Virus record (IMG/VR): IMGVR_UViG_3300034198_012058
Location: 1 to 30,236 of that record
Direction: 5' to 3' (one strand)
Length of the DNA stretch: 30,236 bases
DNA from: a virus
Position numbers and translations under genes: made by a program. The notes under the pieces were generated by a model that worked only from the letters and a program-made list of their open reading frames with translations, did not search any database and was not told where the DNA came from. The stretch's first letter is position 1. Each line of letters opens with the position of its first letter. This document shows, one piece after another, positions 28,479 through 30,236 of the stretch.

Positions 28479-28563
28479 GTCGATGTGGCGGAATTGGTAT
28501 ACGCGCTGGGTTTAGGTTCCAGTGGAGCAATCCATGAAGGTTCAAGTCCTTTCTTGTGCACCA
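28479..28563 (+). tRNA. tRNA-Leu(TAG), class II, mismatched acceptor
   Basis: D-arm GCG...CGC, anticodon stem CTGGG/TCCAG with loop TTTAGGT (TAG, codon CUA), long variable arm TGGA-GCAA-TCCA, T-arm GAAGG-TTCAAGT-CCTTT, discriminator A and encoded CCA. The acceptor GTCGATG against CTTGTGC has three mismatches, so the gene may be decaying or need correction. Confidence 0.78.
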
Positions 28564-28634
28564 GGGGGATTAGTTTAGTGGTAAAACAGGTGCTTTGCAA
28601 GCATCAATCACCAGTTCGACTCTGGTATCCTCCA
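28564..28634 (+). tRNA. tRNA-Ala(TGC)
   Basis: Acceptor GGGGGAT/ATCCTCC, anticodon stem GGTGC/GCATC with loop TTTGCAA (TGC, codon GCA), T-arm ACCAG-TTCGACT-CTGGT, discriminator A. The first acceptor pairs include a G-T at the third position, as expected for Ala identity. It abuts the CCA of the preceding tRNA with no spacer. Confidence 0.88.
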
Positions 28635-28666
28635 CTTTCTAAATAGTTAAAACTGCAATTATAGAA

Positions 28667-28837
28667 ATGAGTAGATTTCTAGATTTAGTCTATGGTTCAC
28701 TTGTTGAAAATGTTGTAGAGAATGTGGTGGAAGAAGTTGTAGAGAATGTTGTTGAAGAAGTTACAGAAAATGTTGTTGAAGAAGTTGTAGAAGCATCACC
28801 AGCAAAGACAACAAGAAAAAGAACTAAAAAACAGTGA
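28667..28837 (+). CDS. Repeat microprotein, 56 aa
   Basis: Starts MSRFLDLVYG, then about 30 residues of an 8-residue repeat, VVENVVEE, present three times (third copy VTENVVEE) plus partial copies, and a basic tail ASPAKTTRKRTKKQ. The 24-base DNA repeats are nearly identical, suggesting recent slippage expansion. A strictly alternating Val/Glu pattern could be an amphipathic helix or a fibrous strand. A CTAAATAG motif lies at 28639-28646. The MSRFLDLV start resembles other small cyanophage proteins I remember. Function unknown. Confidence 0.6.
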   Translation: MSRFLDLVYGSLVENVVENVVEEVVENVVEEVTENVVEEVVEASPAKTTRKRTKKQ

Positions 28838-28842
28838 TGCTG

Positions 28843-28862
28843 TGCCAGTTTAAGAACTGGCA
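28843..28862 (+). other. Hairpin after repeat microprotein
   Basis: TGCCAGTT-TAAG-AACTGGCA, a perfect 8-bp stem, six bases after the stop codon. It lacks a T run; it may protect the 3' end of the message. Confidence 0.6.
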
Positions 28863-28870
28863 TACTAATC

Positions 28871-28899
28871 TACACAAATCAGAGAACCTGTGCTATGAT
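28871..28899 (+). promoter_or_regulatory. Extended -10 promoter
   Basis: TG-C-TATGAT at 28891-28899 (extended -10) with a weak TACACA 17 bases upstream. Predicted start near 28906, ahead of the ATG at 28922. Confidence 0.6.
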
Positions 28900-28921
28900 T
28901 ACTCTGTAATCAATCAAACAC

Positions 28922-29332
28922 ATGGGAACTCGCAGTTTCATTACTATCAAACACAAAGACAATACTTATTCTGGTGTGTATTGTCATTGGGATGGTTATC
29001 CTGAGCACAATGGCAAGATCCTGAAAGAAGATTATCAGGCACGCAGTAAGGTTGTTGATCTGATTGATGGTGGTGACATGTCATCCCTCAAGACTAAAAC
29101 TACTTGGGAATCCACTTTTCAGGATAATGTCTATAGTAATAATCGTGAAGAACAACCTCTTTACTATTATGAAAGGGGTGAAACTGATGATGATACAATC
29201 TATCCTAAGCATTTCAAAACTCATCAAAAAATGTATAAGTATGCTAAAGGTTGTGGTTGTGAATACATCTATACCTTTGATGATACAGTGGGTGTAGATC
29301 AACCTTGGTGGTCCTTTTGTGGAGTTAATTGA
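28922..29332 (+). CDS. Conserved phage protein, 136 aa
   Basis: Begins MGTRSFITIKHKDNTYSGVY and carries CHWDGYPEHNG, then DGGDMSSLKTKTTWEST and GCGCEYIYTFDD. The 'tRS.i.......i..vYCHWDGYpeHnG..L...Y' motif is shared by proteins in many phages, with no established role that I know of. Mixed alpha/beta, soluble. First gene after the extended -10 promoter; its TGA overlaps the next ATG (TGATG). Confidence 0.8.
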   Translation: MGTRSFITIKHKDNTYSGVYCHWDGYPEHNGKILKEDYQARSKVVDLIDGGDMSSLKTKTTWESTFQDNVYSNNREEQPLYYYERGETDDDTIYPKHFKTHQKMYKYAKGCGCEYIYTFDDTVGVDQPWWSFCGVN

Positions 29333-29538
29333 TGGTAACTAAAGTGAAACGTAAAATGGTAAACATTGAACCTATTTCTAATAAAGCAAAGAATAGGTTT
29401 GCTAACATGATGGACAGTCTTCATGGTTGTCATGTAGAGCAAGAGAATGATAAACAAATGTTCCTTGCATCCATCAATAAGAAATACTTTTTTTGGATTG
29501 ATAAAGTAAATGATCCTCATTGGAGAGTGGTAAAATAA
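29332..29538 (+). CDS. Hypothetical protein, 68 aa
   Basis: ATG at 29332 overlaps the preceding stop; the TTG one codon earlier is not needed. Begins MVTKVKRKMVNIEPISNKAK and contains FANMMDSLHGCHVEQENDKQ and KKYFFWIDKVNDPHW. Small, basic at the N-terminus, soluble. No family recognised. Its TAA overlaps the next ATG (TAATG). Confidence 0.72.
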   Translation: MVTKVKRKMVNIEPISNKAKNRFANMMDSLHGCHVEQENDKQMFLASINKKYFFWIDKVNDPHWRVVK

Positions 29539-29777
29539 TGTATAACTACATGACTGCAAAAATTAGTTCATTCATTGTATTTTCATTGCTGATTGGTGGT
29601 GCTATTGGTTCATCTCATGGTTCATACAAAGCAGTGAATGATACACTTGTACTCTGCAATCAGAGACCTCATGAATGTAAGTTTAAGTATGACATTCTGA
29701 TGTATGAAAAGGATGGCAGAGTTCCTTATGCTGATCCTACCAAAGTTCAACCTCAACCTAAACCAGAGAAGAAATGA
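29538..29777 (+). CDS. Small membrane or exported protein, 79 aa
   Basis: ATG overlapping the previous stop; the longer frame from 29520 is rejected. Residues about 8-28 (KISSFIVFSLLIGGAIGSSH) form a signal-anchor or signal-peptide-like hydrophobic segment with small residues after it. Two Cys follow (LCNQRPHEC), then a soluble part with a Pro/Gln/Lys-rich tail (KVQPQPKPEKK). Membrane-anchored or periplasmic; no family recognised. Overlaps the next gene by 4 bases (ATGA). Confidence 0.7.
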   Translation: MYNYMTAKISSFIVFSLLIGGAIGSSHGSYKAVNDTLVLCNQRPHECKFKYDILMYEKDGRVPYADPTKVQPQPKPEKK

Positions 29778-30049
29778 CTGAAGTAGTTCTTACTCGTAAA
29801 CAATCTGTTGTTGATGAATTGTGGCAAAGAGCAAACGAACTCATTACCAATTATGATGGTGAACCTTATGGATCTACACTGTGTTTAAACATGAATCTTA
29901 ATCCTCTACACTTGATGACATCTGAAGAGTTTCATGGTTGTGTTTATGATGAAGATCTTGAAGCAATTTATGCTTACATTAGAATACATACAGAAAATCA
30001 TCCTAAGTCCCCTTATCGTTTTTACAAAGAGAGTGATTTTAATGACTGA
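29774..30049 (+). CDS. Hypothetical protein, 91 aa
   Basis: ATGA overlap with the preceding gene. Begins MTEVVLTRKQSVVDELWQRA; helical first half, and a second half with LMTSEEFHGCVYDEDLEAIY. Acidic, soluble, no recognised motif. Part of a run of five genes (28922-30230) joined by 1- to 8-base overlaps, so probably one operon. Confidence 0.7.
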   Translation: MTEVVLTRKQSVVDELWQRANELITNYDGEPYGSTLCLNMNLNPLHLMTSEEFHGCVYDEDLEAIYAYIRIHTENHPKSPYRFYKESDFND

Positions 30050-30230
30050 AGATTTTGTGAGACTGAATCTTGATGAATTGGATGCACTGAAGAGTGCACT
30101 CCAGTTGTTGTCAAAGAAAGAACAGAAGTTGATGGAGAGTGGTGGTAAAGTAAGTCTGAGTGCCCTGTATAACAAACTCCAGAGCACCATTGAAGACATC
30201 CAGAGGACAGTTGTAGAAGTGGCACAGTGA
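30042..30230 (+). CDS. Hypothetical protein, 62 aa
   Basis: ATG at 30042, overlapping the previous gene by 8 bases, with AGAGAG about 7 bases upstream. The same frame is open from 29934 but that part is a shadow of the preceding gene. Begins MTEDFVRLNLDELDALKSAL; a likely two-helix protein (QLLSKKEQKLMES ... YNKLQSTIEDIQRTVVEV). No family recognised. Stop at 30228-30230, near the window end. Confidence 0.68.
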   Translation: MTEDFVRLNLDELDALKSALQLLSKKEQKLMESGGKVSLSALYNKLQSTIEDIQRTVVEVAQ

Positions 30231-30236
30231 TCCCCC

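Overview
This AT-rich window is part of the genome of a T4-like cyanophage (a contractile-tailed phage of marine Synechococcus or Prochlorococcus). The evidence is a T4-type core (RNase H, gp33-like, gp32, gp53, gp48, gp2-like, gp4, gp26, gp27-like and gp5-like proteins) mixed with genes typical of cyanophages (thyX, phoH, speD, glutaredoxin, a CpeT-type phycobiliprotein lyase), many tRNA genes and T4-type late promoter motifs (TATAAATA, GATAAATA, CTAAATAC). No integrase, CRISPR array or insertion sequence was seen.

Left part (1-8280, + strand): a compact early/middle block. It holds an HNH nuclease, small unknown proteins, glutaredoxin, a membrane peptide, RNase H, SpeD, a regulatory unit, ThyX, PhoH, a PD-(D/E)XK nuclease, a gp33-like late-transcription factor, a DUF1825-like protein and gp32. 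Genes abut or overlap by a few bases, and sigma70-like promoters (TTGACA/TATAAT type) sit inside gene ends and terminators. The regulatory unit at 3952-4224 is the most striking: a promoter, two tandem RNA domains resembling the glutamine (glnA/Downstream-peptide) riboswitch, a 26-aa peptide gene with a strong Shine-Dalgarno sequence, and a terminator whose loop carries the -35 box of the next promoter.

Middle part (8284-26503): structural genes. A minus-strand operon (gp4-gp2-gp48-gp53) diverges from a plus-strand tail operon across 31 bp carrying late motifs on both strands. The plus operon has the classical tail order: tube-like protein, gp26 chaperone-like protein, a -1 frameshift extension (slippery U UUU UUC) into a gp51-like ORF, a 1540-aa tape-measure-like protein with an N-terminal protein-kinase-like domain and C-terminal wall-hydrolase-like domains, a second large hydrolase-bearing protein, a gp27-like hub, a gp5-like OB-fold protein carrying Calx-beta-like repeats instead of lysozyme, and a beta-helix needle protein.

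Right part (26504-30236): a tRNA/small-gene region. There are seven intact or near-intact tRNA genes (anticodons TAT twice, CAT, TAA, TGT, TAG, TGC) and one degenerate tRNA-like element. Small ORFs include a 43-aa basic peptide and a 56-aa repeat peptide. A cpeT gene shares its stop codon with a tRNA. The window ends in a string of overlapping small conserved-type genes. Apart from CAT, all tRNAs read codons ending in A, which suits an AT-rich phage in a host with different codon use.
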